64,000 nt of DNA from Cyathus striatus (taxonomy: Eukaryota; Basidiomycota; Agaricomycetes; Agaricales; Nidulariaceae): positions 5,022,001-5,086,000 of the forward strand of contig JAOVFP010000007.1 of the NCBI GenBank assembly GCA_025738555.1, in the 5' to 3' direction. The position numbers were made by a program, and so were the translations under genes. The notes under the pieces are model-generated. The model searched no databases and was not told the origin of the DNA. It saw only the letters and a program-made list of their open reading frames with translations. The number at the start of each line of letters is the position of its first letter. The stretch's first letter is position 1. This document shows, in pieces, positions 22,640-34,128 of the stretch.

Positions 22640-23366
22640 ACTTCTCTTCTCTTGCTGACCCCTGGCAAAACTTCTTTCTACACCTCATTCCCATGGAATT
22701 AAGGAAGATCGACTGGAACCAAAGGAAAAGGTCAAGATCCCTGAGGACTATGAGGGAGACCCTCATATGGTCAATAACTGGCTTAAATGAATGATGCTGT
22801 ATTTCCAAGAAAAGAATATCATGAATGATTGGAAAAAGATAACAATCACATTACCGAAAGTAAAAAAGGGAAAGGACAACCAGGCCCAATGATAGGCAGA
22901 TACATTTTTAGGAGACCTGATCTTGTTTAACAAAGAACAAGCTCAATGGAAATTATTACACGATGGAAAGGAACCCACTCTTCAGGACACTCAGAAAGTT
23001 AATATCGCCACAACCGAATCATCCCTGACAATTGTTCATGATGCATTCAAAATGGCCTGCCCTTTCACTAACTGGGATACATTCATCGAAAGACTCCAAT
23101 TCTTCTTTATATCAATGGAAACTCAGAACAATGTGATTGAACAGATCAACAAAGTCATACAAGGAACACAACCTGTTGAGGATTACACAATCGATTTCAT
23201 GCAATGGATGAATCTAACAGGATTTGATAACACAGCATTAGTAGACAAATACCAATGTGGGATGCACCCATTACTGGCCAGAAGACTTATGGAAGTCAGT
23301 GGACTTAAAGTTACTGACAAACTCATCAATTGGGTCAATAAAGCTGCAGAATATGAAAGGAACTGA
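22640..23366 (+). pseudogene. G1 gag remnant
   Basis: Translation in pieces gives PEDYEGDPHMVNNWLK, a long helical capsid-like stretch (NWDTFIERLQFFFI, then VIQGTQPVEDYTIDFMQW, RLMEVSGLKVTDKLINW), ending NKAAEYERN and TGA near 23364. Stops near 22789 (TGA) and 22890 break the N-terminal half. Zinc knuckle, protease and the first part of reverse transcriptase are missing: within about 100 bases the sequence jumps from gag to reverse transcriptase, an internal deletion. Confidence 0.75.
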
Positions 23367-23445
23367 CAGGAAGCAAACTTTGGATGCATTCAAAATACAT
23401 GACCCCAGAATCAGAATCAGAATCCCAGACTTAAAAAGGCACAAT

Positions 23446-25651
23446 ACTTTACTAAGTTAGACATCCGATGGGGTGATAACAATGTCCAAATCAAAGAAGG
23501 AGACAAACAGTATGCTGCATTTAGAACCAATCGAGGACTATTCAAACCATTAGTCATGTTCTTTGGACTTACTAATTCACTGGCAACTTTCCAGACAATG
23601 ATGAACAATATTTTTAGAACAGAAATTAATGAAGGAACAGTCATCATATATATGGACGACATTTTAATATTCACAGAAACTTTAGAAGAATACAGAAAAA
23701 TGGTAAAACATGTTCTTAGAAAACTAGAAGAACACGAATTATACCTTAAACCTGAAAAGTGTTTCTTTGAAAAAGCAGAAGTTGAATATCTTGGACTTAT
23801 TATCTCTAAGAATTCTGTATGAATGGATTCTGCAAAAGTGAAAGCTGTAGTCGACTGGCCAGTTCCGAATAATAAACGAGAACTTCAACAATTTCTAGGA
23901 TTCATTAATTTCTATCATAGATTTATTCAGGGATTTGCAAAAATAGCAAAACCACTTCATGAATTAACTGGAAAGAATGAATGGAAATGGGAACTTGGTC
24001 AAGCATTAGCATTTTCAGAATTAAAAGACAAGATTATATTAGCACCTATTTTAGCAATGCCAAATGACAATGGAAAATACCGAGTTGAAGCTGATTCTTC
24101 AGATTTTTCAAATGAAGCTATTCTTTCCCAGGAACAGATCGATGGGAAATGGATCCCAATTGCATTTCTATCACATGCCTTAAGTCCTACTGAAAGGAAT
24201 TATGAGATCTATGACAAAGAAATGCTTGCAATCATGAGAGCATTAGATACATGGAGGCAATACCTTTTAGGAGCAAGACAAACATTTGAAATCTGGACAG
24301 ATCATAAAAATCTTCAATATTTTAGAAAACCACAGAAATTTAATCGTCGACAAGTGAGATGGTCAACTGAATTGTCTGAATTCCATTATACATTACATCA
24401 TAAACTGGGAAATCAAATGACAAAGGCAGACTTACTATCCTGAAGAGCTGGACATGAACAAGGAGAACATGATAACGAAGATATTATCCTTCATAAACTG
24501 GAACACTTCAGACAAATATATGAAGTTCACAGCAAAGATGAAGAAATCATGGAACAAATCCGAAAATCCAGAAGGAATTGAGATAAAGAAGTAATTAAAA
24601 TGCTTAGTCTAAAATCTAAAGATTGGTTCAAATCACTGGAAGGAATGATCACATGGAAAGATCAAATATACATTCCAAAGAATGCAAAATTAAGAGAACG
24701 GATAATTAAACTCTGTCATGACTCAGAAATATCATGACATCATGGAGAATATAAAACAATGGAATTAATAACACGAGACTACTGGTGGCCTAGACTTATG
24801 GCAGATATTAAGAAATATGTTTCAGCATGTGAAGCCTGTCAAAGGACAAACATTCATCGATCAGCCCCTGTAGGAATGCTAAAACCGAATAGTATCCCAG
24901 AACATCCATGGCACACTATTTCAATAGACTTTGTCAGACCACTACCATATTCAAAAGGATATGATTTCATAATGGTAGTTGTAGATCGATTCACGAAAAT
25001 GGTGGCATTCATACCATGCAATAAAGAAATAACTAGTCTTGGAACAGCAGAAAAATATATAAACAAAATATTTAGACATTATGGAGTTCCAAAATGAATT
25101 ATTAGCGATTGAGGAAGCCAATTTGCTTCATTCTTCACAAAAGAATTAATGAAACAAATTGGAATTCACATGAATTTATCAACATCTTATCATCCTCAGA
25201 CAAATGGACAAACGGAAAGAGTAAATCAAGAGATTGAACAATACATGTGAATTTATGTAAATTACGATCAAGATGATTGGGCTGATTGAATTCCTGTATG
25301 TGAATTCAATTACAACAATACAATACATCGAACAATGGGATATACTCCATTCTATTTAATGTATGGATTCCATCCATATACAGGAATAAAACTGAATGGA
25401 AAGACAAGAGCTGCAGGAGTAGAAGAATTTATCAAAGATATGCAAAAGGCAAGAGAAAATGCAAAAGCAGCATTATCATTGGCAAATGAAACAATGGGAT
25501 GTTGTTATAGCAAACACCGAAAAGAAGCACCTAAATATGAAATCGGAGATAAAGTTTATTTAGAAGGGATTAATATTAAATCCGATAGACCAGTAGCAAA
25601 ATTGGATGACAAACATTACAGACATTTTAAAATTATTCAAAAAATCGCCAA
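23446..25651 (+). pseudogene. G1 pol: reverse transcriptase, RNase H, integrase
   Basis: The order is typical for Ty3/gypsy: FTKLDIRWGDNNVQI, FFGLTNSLATFQTMMN, the catalytic YMDDILIF (about 23650-23673), FLGFINFYHRFI, RNase H with EADSSDF and TDHKNLQYF, then integrase with an HHCC zinc region (HHGEYKT, CEACQR at 24835) and the catalytic core (SIDFVRPLP, ISD, VNQEIEQY for D, D, E). At least seven internal stops, all TGA, fall where Arg or Trp is expected (GVPK-stop-IISD-stop-GSQF). The ORF is cut at KIIQKIA by G2 and resumes at 33225. Non-functional. Confidence 0.9.
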
Positions 25652-26264
25652 TGTTACAATTTTCTTTACATTTCGTTGTCTTGTTTGGTATTGCCTTCGA
25701 TACCAAACACTTTACTTCTTTACTTACACAATTGTCATCTTATTCTTGACTCACCTTGAGTCATTTACTTTACTTAGTATATCTTTCTTTCTTCTTACTG
25801 CACTGTAGTAATGCGCAGTTGATGCACAGCCTCTTGACTTATTTGGTTACATTTCTACTTATTATTAGTACAAACTTGTTTGTATTTAAACAGTAGTAAC
25901 TTGGGCTGTAGAGCTCACGCTTCAGCTTAAATCAAACTAGCTTTTACTTGATTCATTCACTCCGCTCGTACTTAAGTCTAATCAACTTAAGAGCATGTGA
26001 ATAGAGACTCAAACTTGATAACTGATTTACTTGTTCCTTGAACTTGTAAATCATGTGACTATCAGACTTGTACGATAAACGTCCCAACCAGAACTTTATT
26101 GTAACAAAAGCTGAAGCTTGCCGACTGCTTGCACTACTCAGTGCAGCACCCCGACACATCGAACAGAAACAACAACAACCCCCTGGAGATTCAAAGCTCC
26201 AGAGAGTTCTGACTCAGAAGGTGAAGAGAAGCCAAAGTCCCAACCAGAAGGACTTATATAGACC

Positions 26265-27430
26265 TTGCAACAAGAAGGAGGAAGCTTAAACCTATTTGCA
26301 TCTATTGCTAGCTTAAGCAAACTCATCGGGAAACGAGTAGTCGATACCACAACTTCAAAACCCACACTATCCCGAATTCCCACACCCAGACAGTTCTTTT
26401 CAAAAGAACCGACTCCGACACAAAGGAACCCTACCTTACAGATCCCAGAAACTTCACTAGCTCAAGAACTAGTTGAACACCTGAAAAGGAACCAACCACC
26501 TGATAACGACAAATACGTCACAGCAGATGAAGGATACCCTCCACTTCCCAGATCAACAACACCTTCCATGACTTCAGACCATGAATCAGACGCCAGTATG
26601 GCTAATACAGAAGCACAAAAAATCAACAACAAGGAATTGAGGTTAAACCCTCCAACCATCTTCGAAGGAGACAAAAAGAAATCAAAGAAATGGCTCCGAG
26701 ACATTGAATCTTATTTTTTGATAAATGATAAGATTTATGATACAGATGCAAAGAAGATTATGTATGCTATGTCATACATCAGAGGAGGAATTGCTGGAAA
26801 TTGGAAAGAAAAGAAGCAGAACAAAATGTTCAAAACTGACACACCTACCCCAGGAACCTGGGCGGCCTTTAAAGAAGATTTCAAAAAAAACTTCGACCCA
26901 CTTGACGAAAAAGACGAAGCCTTCCATAAACTTCAAAACTTGACCCAAGGAAAAGGAACGGCTGATGAATATATTACTGAATTTGAGATACTCGTCAGCC
27001 ATGTAGAAGAACTCGACGACTACACAAAGATGGATCTTTTCAAAGCAGGTCTTAATCAACCTCTTCTCCAGAGTATCCACACCCAGAAAGATATCCCATG
27101 ATGCCAGGAAATTCAACCGAAACTATAGACAGATACAACAATATAACAAAACAGGACGAAGGGGATACTTTGCCCCCAGACCCAAGACAACTACTCAAGA
27201 TCCGAACACCATGGACGTAGATCACATGGAGATAAACCGACTAGATGCAAAGACACAAGGAGAATATTTGCAAGCTGGGAAATGTTTCATTTGTGGAACC
27301 AAAGGACACATGGCCTGGCAATGCCTGAACCAAAACAAAGAAATTACTCCCCGCAATAACAACAAGAATAATAACCCCTTCATCAAGAAAATGACTGGGA
27401 AAGAACTCGCTGAAGAAATGAGGCTCTGAG
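26265..27430 (+). pseudogene. G2 gag with zinc knuckle
   Basis: A 279-codon frame (26265-27101, no ATG at its start) contains the capsid-type region: FEGDKKKSKKWLRDIESYF, then WAAFKEDFKKNFDPLDEKDE, LQNLTQGKGTADEYITEFE and LFKAGLNQPL, matching Retrotrans_gag. After a TGA at 27099 and a frame change, 27211-27430 encodes a nucleocapsid CCHC knuckle, CFICGTKGHMAWQC, then a basic tail and TGA. The product would package the element RNA. Confidence 0.85.
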
Positions 27431-27539
27431 TCACAGAACTCCCAGGAGCCGAACAAGTTGAATACTTTGAAAGTATTAACAAGATGGGTTTTCAATAAGG
27501 AGGACTATTAATCCCACTGTAGGACCTCCTATTCTACTT

Positions 27540-30500
27540 TCCAATGTAATTATAGCTGATATTGAACGAAATACTATGTGAGTTCCTGTTACATTAGGAA
27601 ATGTGGGATCAGTTCTGGCCTTGATCGACTCAGGGGCTGGAGGAAATTTTATGAGTTGAGCAACTGCGAAGAAATTTAATCTCACTCCACAACCTTTGGA
27701 AAAATTAACACCAGTATACAACACAGATGGAACCCTCAACAAAAAGGGATATATTTCACACTATGTTGATGACAAAGTAAAAGTAGGAACAGCCACTATT
27801 CCTACTCGATTTTACCTCTCTGGATTAGGGAACAAATCAATTATCATGGGCTATCCCTTCCTAGAACAAACTAATCCTCAAATAAACTGGAAGGAAGGAA
27901 CCCTAAAAATTGATCAAATGCGGCTAGACAGGCAATTCAACCAAAGATTCGCACAATCTATGTCAATTGCTCAAATGAAAATGATGAAACCCATCATGGA
28001 AATTAAACAATCAGGACCACCAGCCTCTATTGAAGAAGTACCTGACAAATCGGAGAATGAGCAAATGGAAATGCTCCCTCAAGATTATAGGTATTCTCTC
28101 GAGGATACAAGAATCCCCGATGAGAAGATGATAGAAATCCTGGACTTACCATTACAGGACAACTGGAATCCAATTGAAATATATTGGATGCAAATAAATG
28201 ATGCTGAAGATGAAGATCTTGAAGAAATGACCGCTGAAAGTATTCACCTATGAGCTTTCTTAGTGGAAATTGAAGATCCCCTTCTTACTGAACATGAACT
28301 AGGCATGTCTTATGAAATGAAGGAACCATTACTTGAAAAGTATGGAATTCCCATCAGAGTAAAACAGACAATCTCACAATGACTATCCTATGAACCCAAA
28401 AAAGTTAAAAAAACTTTTGAACAGATGGTACCAAAACATCTTTGGGATTACAAGGACGTATTCGACAAAGACACCTCAGAAGAATTTCCACCTTCACAAC
28501 CATGGGATCATCACATTCAAATGAAGAAGGATTTCTCACCTCGGAAAAGCAGAGTATATCCTCTCAGTATATGGGAAGAAAAGGCAATGAATGAATTCAT
28601 TGATGACAACCTCCGAAAAGGATATATTGAAGAAGTTCTACCAGATTCAACCAATGCCGAAAATACTGCAGGATTCTTCTTTGTAGGGAAAAGGACACAG
28701 AAGACATGAGACCATGCCAGGACTATCGCTACTTGAACAATGGAACTATTAAAGATTGCTATCCTTTACCTCATATTAAGCAACTAATTGAGGATCTCAA
28801 AGGTGCCGATCTCTTCACAAAAATGGACCTCCAAGGAGCATACAACAAAGTCCAAATCGTTCCAGAAGACAGGTCAAAGGCCATCATGTTCTTTGGATTA
28901 TGCAACTCCCCGGCAACTTTCATGTGAATGATTAATCACCTACTTGAAGACTATATTGCAAAAGGACTTGTTCAAGTGTACCTTGATGACATTCGTATTT
29001 TTACAAAGAATAACCTAGGGTTACATTGACAAATCACACGGGAAATTCTTCAAATACTATGAGATAACGGCCTATTCACAAAACCTGAAAAATGTTCTTT
29101 TGAAGTAACAGAAGTTGACTACCTGGGAATGATCATCAGACCAAACAACATCGCAATGGATCCCAAGAAACTTGCTGGAATCTCTCATTGGCCTGCCCCC
29201 ACTAAAGTAAAAGAAGTCCAATCATTTGCAGGATTTTGTAACTTTTATTGTCAATTTATTCCTTGCTACAGCAAAAGAATAGAACCTATTCTCAAGCTAA
29301 CCAGGAACACCAAACCATGGAATTGGGGTACAAAACAACAACTTGCTTTTGACGATCTAAAAGAAGCTTTCTTAAAGGAACCAATCCTCAGGATACCAGA
29401 TCCTGAGAAACCTTTTACTATGTTGGTCGACGCATCTGATTATGCAACAGGGGCAGTGCTTAAACAAGAAGACAATAACGGATTTTGGAAACCATGTGGA
29501 TATATATCCCACATGTTTACTACAACCAAACGAAATTAACAAATTTATGATAAAGAACTTTATGCAATCGTTCACAGCTGTAAAGCATGGCATCATCTAC
29601 TGGAAGGACACCCAAACAAAATAGTGGTCTTTTCAGACCATGAAAATCTGAAATACTATTGAGAACCTCAAAAGGTTACCAGAAGACAAGCACAATGGTC
29701 TCTCTTCCTTTCAGAATTCGACATCAACATGCAACACATACAAGGGAAAAAGAACCTCGAAGCAGATATGATCTCATGACGTCCTGATTTAACTCCTGAC
29801 AAAGAACATGAAAACAATGGTCTAATAGTCCTACCCGATCATTGGTTCATCAACACACTAGATATGGAACAGGATAATTGGTTTGCCAATGTTCTTGAAG
29901 CAGACTTACACATCAATTTTATATCCACCAAACTCAGAGACTTGGTAGTCAATCTAACCAAAAAAGATACCTTGCTCAAAACTAGTCACAACTATTGAAG
30001 CCAAAGATATTCCCCCTATTTGCTCATCTCTAGACAACTGGCAAATTGAAAGTGGACTAATTCTCTTCAGAGATCGAGTCTATGTTCCTGAGGATAAAGA
30101 ATTACAACAAAGCATCATAGCCCTCAAACATGACAGTTTACCAGCGGGACACCATGGACGAAGCTCTACAGAAAAAGAAGTTAAAAAGGAATACTGGTGG
30201 CCTGGAATGGGAGTCTTTGTTAAACAATACATCACAGGATGTGCCACCTGCCAACAAATGGCATATGATCGAAGACCAAAACCACCAGTTAACCCCATTC
30301 CCATCCCTGAAACTACACAACCTTTTTCCCAAGTATCTATGGATTTCATTACAGATCTACCTAAATCTGAGGGATTTGATGCAATCATGGTCATGGTCGA
30401 CCATGGGTTTACTAAGGGGGTAATTTTCGAACCTTGCATCATGAAAGGACTTAATGCAGAAAGAATGGCAACTCTAATTCGGAAAACACTCTACAGACGG

Positions 30501-31401
30501 TACAGCCTCCCCAATGCAATCATTTCTGACTGAGACACAAGATTCGTAGCAGAAGTATTCCAAGCAATACTTCACTTTTATAAAATCAAATGGAAAGGCT
30601 CCACTGCCTACCATCCTCAAATGGACAGACAAACAGAAAGGATGAACCAAGAGATCAAGACCTATCTTCGATGTTTTTGCAGCTCTAGACAACATGAATG
30701 GGCAAATCACATTCCAGAAGCAGAAATGGCATGAAATGCTCAAGTCAATTCAGTTACACAAAGATCTCCTTTCTACTTACTGCACGGATATGAACCGGTC
30801 ATCACTCCCACTGTGAGAGACACCACTTACATCAAGGAAGTGGAGATCAGAATAGATGACATGATGGAAGCAAGAAAAGAAGCGCAGGCCCTTATTCAAA
30901 TTGCTCAACAGAAGACTTGTGAAGCACAGAAACAAGGATTTACAAAATATGAAGTTGGAGACATGGTGTGGCTTGACACAAAAAACCTATCCATAGCTTA
31001 TCCTTCCAGGAAAATGGCACCATGACATGAAGGACCTTTCAAGATCATTGAGAAACTAGCACCTTACATGTATAAATTAGAACTCCCAGAACAGTGGACC
31101 ATACACCCTGTCTTTTTTAACACAGTCCTTCTCATGCCATACGTCAAAACTTCTGTTCATGGGAAAAACTTCCTAGAACCACCCCTGGACTTGAATGAAG
31201 CCAAACCAGAGTGGGAAATCGAAGCAATCATGGGACATAAGATACCGAAAAAATGAAAAAATCAACACACAGAACCAGTCATGCGATACAGAATACGATG
31301 GAAGGGATACTCATCTGCAAAAGATGAATGGGTACATGAAGGATACTTGAGTAATGCTCAAGAACTACTAGAAGACTATAAGAAGAAGGCTGGTCTGAAC
31401 T
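27540..31401 (+). pseudogene. G2 pol: protease, RT, RNase H, integrase, chromodomain
   Basis: The protease active site is LIDSGAGGNF (about 27625), followed by IIMGYPFLEQTNPQINW. RT has CQDYRYLNNGTIKDCYPLP, FTKMDLQGAYNKVQI and YLDDIRIF (about 28979-29002). RNase H has LVDASDYATGAV and SDHENLKYY. Integrase has the zinc finger (GHHGRSS area, CATCQQ) and core (VSMDFITDLP, ISD, MNQEIKTY). The chromodomain ends VMRYRIRWKGYSSAKDEWV and stops at 31401. About a dozen internal stops are almost all TGA, mostly at Arg positions, with one TAA at 29537-29539 and a one-base frameshift near 28690. The element is dead, but the domain order is complete. Confidence 0.92.
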
Positions 31402-31460
31402 GAATAAGCAGTTTACTACAAACTGCCAACAATATACCAGTCGTACCTAACCTTTCACAA

Positions 31461-32696
31461 ATGTCTTCCAACAATGTTTCTTCCTCTACTGGCTCTCTCC
31501 CTTCCACCAAAAATGCCCGTCCCACCTTTATCCATTCCACTGAACCTCTTGTTCTTCCCCCTATCATCGCCAACATTAACTACTGACACTCTTTACTTGA
31601 ATGACCTACCACACCTCTTGAACTTATTAATGAATATCGCAACACCTTGCAAAACGTACCCGACCACCAGCTAACCTCTACTCAAAACTTCCTCTCCGAC
31701 TTGCCAAATAGGAATGCTCTAGTCACCCAGTTTGATATCTTCAGAGAAGCAATAGAGATGGAGAATGCTTGTAGGAGGAATCAGGTCAATGCTATCCAGG
31801 GGATGTTTGATGCAGGGCTACATTGTGCTACTGAAGTAGCACAGTTCTTAGATGCACTGGGTACCTCCAGTCCTTCCCTTGCACATCAATGACTCGCACC
31901 AATCCACCGAAGCAACCCCTCTAACGATAGCAGCATTAAGAGAGCTGAGGATGATAAGCCGAATGGCGAACTTGGAGTCCATTATATTGGAGGCGGTTTC
32001 TACCTCCATCCACAATCTCACTCTCTCTGAGAATGTACCACTCCTGAACAGTATAGAGACATCCGAACACAAGGCTCTGTCATGGCCAGCAACTCCTTGG
32101 TGCCCTATCTCGCCACCACCAGCAACACTTTACCTGACGAGTGCCCTCCCATCCAGAAGTCCATCTCCAACCCTGATCAACATTGTTTCCTCTGCGGCAG
32201 CACAACACACATTAAGAAGGACTGCCCAGACTATAGGTGCAACTGCTGTTATTGAAATGCCCCTGGGCACACCACCCCTTCTTGTCCCAATCTCTTTGCT
32301 CCACGACGACCATACTCCCCCATGAAGAGACACCCCCTTACCACCATATACTCCAGAATGAAGGAGCACATGGAGGCAGATACTAGGTCCATCAGCCCAG
32401 ATCCCTGTGGAAAGGAGGGCTGCACCTCCCATTACAAGGGATTTTGCTACACAGAATGACGGAGCAAGATTGAGGGGCAGGGGGAGTCGAAGGATGGGAA
32501 GGGGTTTCGTTCCCACAGGGAGGAACGAAGAGAGAGAGAGAGAGGCAGGAAGGTCAAATCAGAGAAGTTCTACTTCTGCAGAATTCGACCCAATGGTAAG
32601 TCAGGGGAACAGGCACCAGAGGACCACCTCCTCCAGACGGAGAATCCAGACAACTACGACGTCCTCGGGGACTTCTATCCGTGCAACTGATATTAG
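31461..32696 (+). pseudogene. G2 extra ORF downstream of pol, with a second Cys-rich knuckle
   Basis: ATG at 31461 opens MSSNNVSSSTGSLPSTKNAR. The frame continues through a helical segment (ELINEYRNTLQN, FREAIEMENACRRNQVNAIQ, ATEVAQFLDALG) to a Cys/His cluster at about 32184-32290 (CFLCGSTTHIKKDCPDYRCN, then CC and GHTTPSCPN). A basic C-terminus follows, closing at 32694-32696. Internal stops are TGA only. Its size, coiled region and knuckle suggest a gag-like or RNA-binding accessory protein. I know no name for it. Confidence 0.6.
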
Positions 32697-33224
32697 TGAA
32701 GTTACAGTGAACTTCACCCTTTAATGAGGGGATAATGTTACAATTTTCTTTACTTTCTTCTATTTACATATGTTTTCTTTACATTTCATTGACTTGTTTG
32801 GTATCGCCTTCGATACCAAACACTTTACTTCTTTACTTACACAATTGTCATCTTATTCTTGACTCACCTTGAGTCATTTACTTCACTTAGTATATCTTTC
32901 TTTCTTCTTACTGCACTGTAGTAATGTGCAGTTGATGCGCAGCATCTTGACTTATTTGGTTACATTTCTACTTATTATTAGTACAAACTTGTTTGTATTT
33001 AAACAGTAGTAACTTGGGCTGTAGAGCTCAAGCTTCAGCTTAAATCAAACTAGCTTTTACTTGATTCATTCACTCCACTCATACTTAAGTCTAATCAACT
33101 TAAGAGCATGTGAATAGAGACTCAAACTTGATAACTGATTTACTCATTCCTTGAACTTGTAAATCACATGACTATCAGACTTGTATGATAAATGTCCCAA
33201 CCAGAACTTTATCATAACAGCCAA

Positions 33225-33615
33225 AGATGTTTACAAGTTGGAATTACCTAAATCATGGAATAGAAAAAATCCAACTTTTAATGTCAAACTATTATTGAAA
33301 TATATACTGGCTCAATATCCAATGCAAAAGAAACTGAAACAACCACCTACAATATTAGTAGATGAAGAACATCAAGAAGTCGAAAGCATTCTAGCATGGA
33401 AAAAGAGCCAAAATAGAATATTATATAAAATTAAATGGAAAGGTGAATCATTCAAAGAATGTACATGGGAACTGATCAAAAATTTATCAGGATGTACAAG
33501 TCTACTAAATAAATTTCATTGGGAAAACCCAGAAGCATTAAAACATATAAGAATGAACCATTCCAAAATGAATAACTTAACAACAATATGCTCTCCAACA
33601 ACATTACTCTTCTAA
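33225..33615 (+). pseudogene. G1 pol, C-terminal chromodomain part
   Basis: It continues G1 integrase after the G2 insertion: KDVYKLELPKSWNRKNPTFN is the standard post-integrase segment, followed by a chromodomain, QEVESILAWKKSQNRILYK, KWKGESFKECTWELIKNLSG, with TAA at 33613-33615. This piece has no internal stop. Joining it to KIIQKIA at 25648 across the GCCAA duplication restores the reading frame order expected of the family. Confidence 0.88.
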
Positions 33616-33749
33616 TCTACATCATTGTTATTTTCATCCTATGCATGGCATTACATCCCTCAAATAATACTTTGAATTCAAGAATGACCCCCACGAATGG
33701 AAGAATCAATCGAAATGTCATGAGGACACGACTCTTAAAGGGGGGGTAA
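33616..33749 (+). other. G1 untranslated region and polypurine tract
   Basis: Non-coding spacer between the G1 pol stop and the 3' LTR, ending TTAAAGGGGGGGTAA directly before TGTTAGG. Confidence 0.7.
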
Positions 33750-34128
33750 TGTTAGGATTTCATTACTTATCTAATCTTTTATCTAATCTCATCTTATCTA
33801 TGTCATGTGATTAGTCACATGACCTACAATGCGGACACTATGTGTATCAACATACATTACTCATCATGACTGTGGGCACAGTCGCACAGTTTGGCCATAC
33901 ATATAACATGAGTACTTAATGTAGAAGCACAGTTAACATGTGTTGTAGTGTAGTTTACTTACATGTGATTCCCTCATGGACTCTTTCTATAAATACAGTT
34001 GTTCTTAGTTAGTATTTGCTATTCTTGTGCTAGTTTATTCCAGATTAGCAATAAGACTCACTTCTTTCTCTTATTCGAGTGTTTAAGTTCAGCTTTGAGT
34101 ATTTTGCTTGTCTGTCACTAACACTTGG

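Larger units (their letters stand above)
25652..33219 (+). mobile_element. Ty3/gypsy element G2, TSD GCCAA
   Basis: The 5' LTR (25652-26106, 455 bases) and 3' LTR (32736-33219, 484 bases) start TGTTACAATTTTCTTTAC and end TAACA. GCCAA at 25647-25651 and 33220-33224 is the target duplication inside G1 integrase. Differences between the LTRs are largely CpG-type transitions plus one short indel near the start. It carries gag, pol with a chromodomain, and an extra sense ORF downstream of pol. Confidence 0.94.
21618..34123 (+). mobile_element. Ty3/gypsy element G1, TSD CTTGG
   Basis: The 5' LTR (21618-22605, enlarged by a solo LTR) and 3' LTR (33750-34123, 374 bases) both begin TGTTAGGATTTC/A and end CTAACA. 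CTTGG at 21613-21617 and 34124-34128 is the target duplication in copia gag. GGGGGGG at 33740-33746 just before the 3' LTR is the polypurine tract. Its own pol is split by element G2 at 25652-33219. Confidence 0.93.

Noticed and set aside
22560..32696. TGA read as a sense codon in transposon pol genes
   Set aside because: The stops match CGA to TGA at CpG and coexist with other decay (frameshifts, deletions, one TAA). The intact NLR gene does not need recoding.
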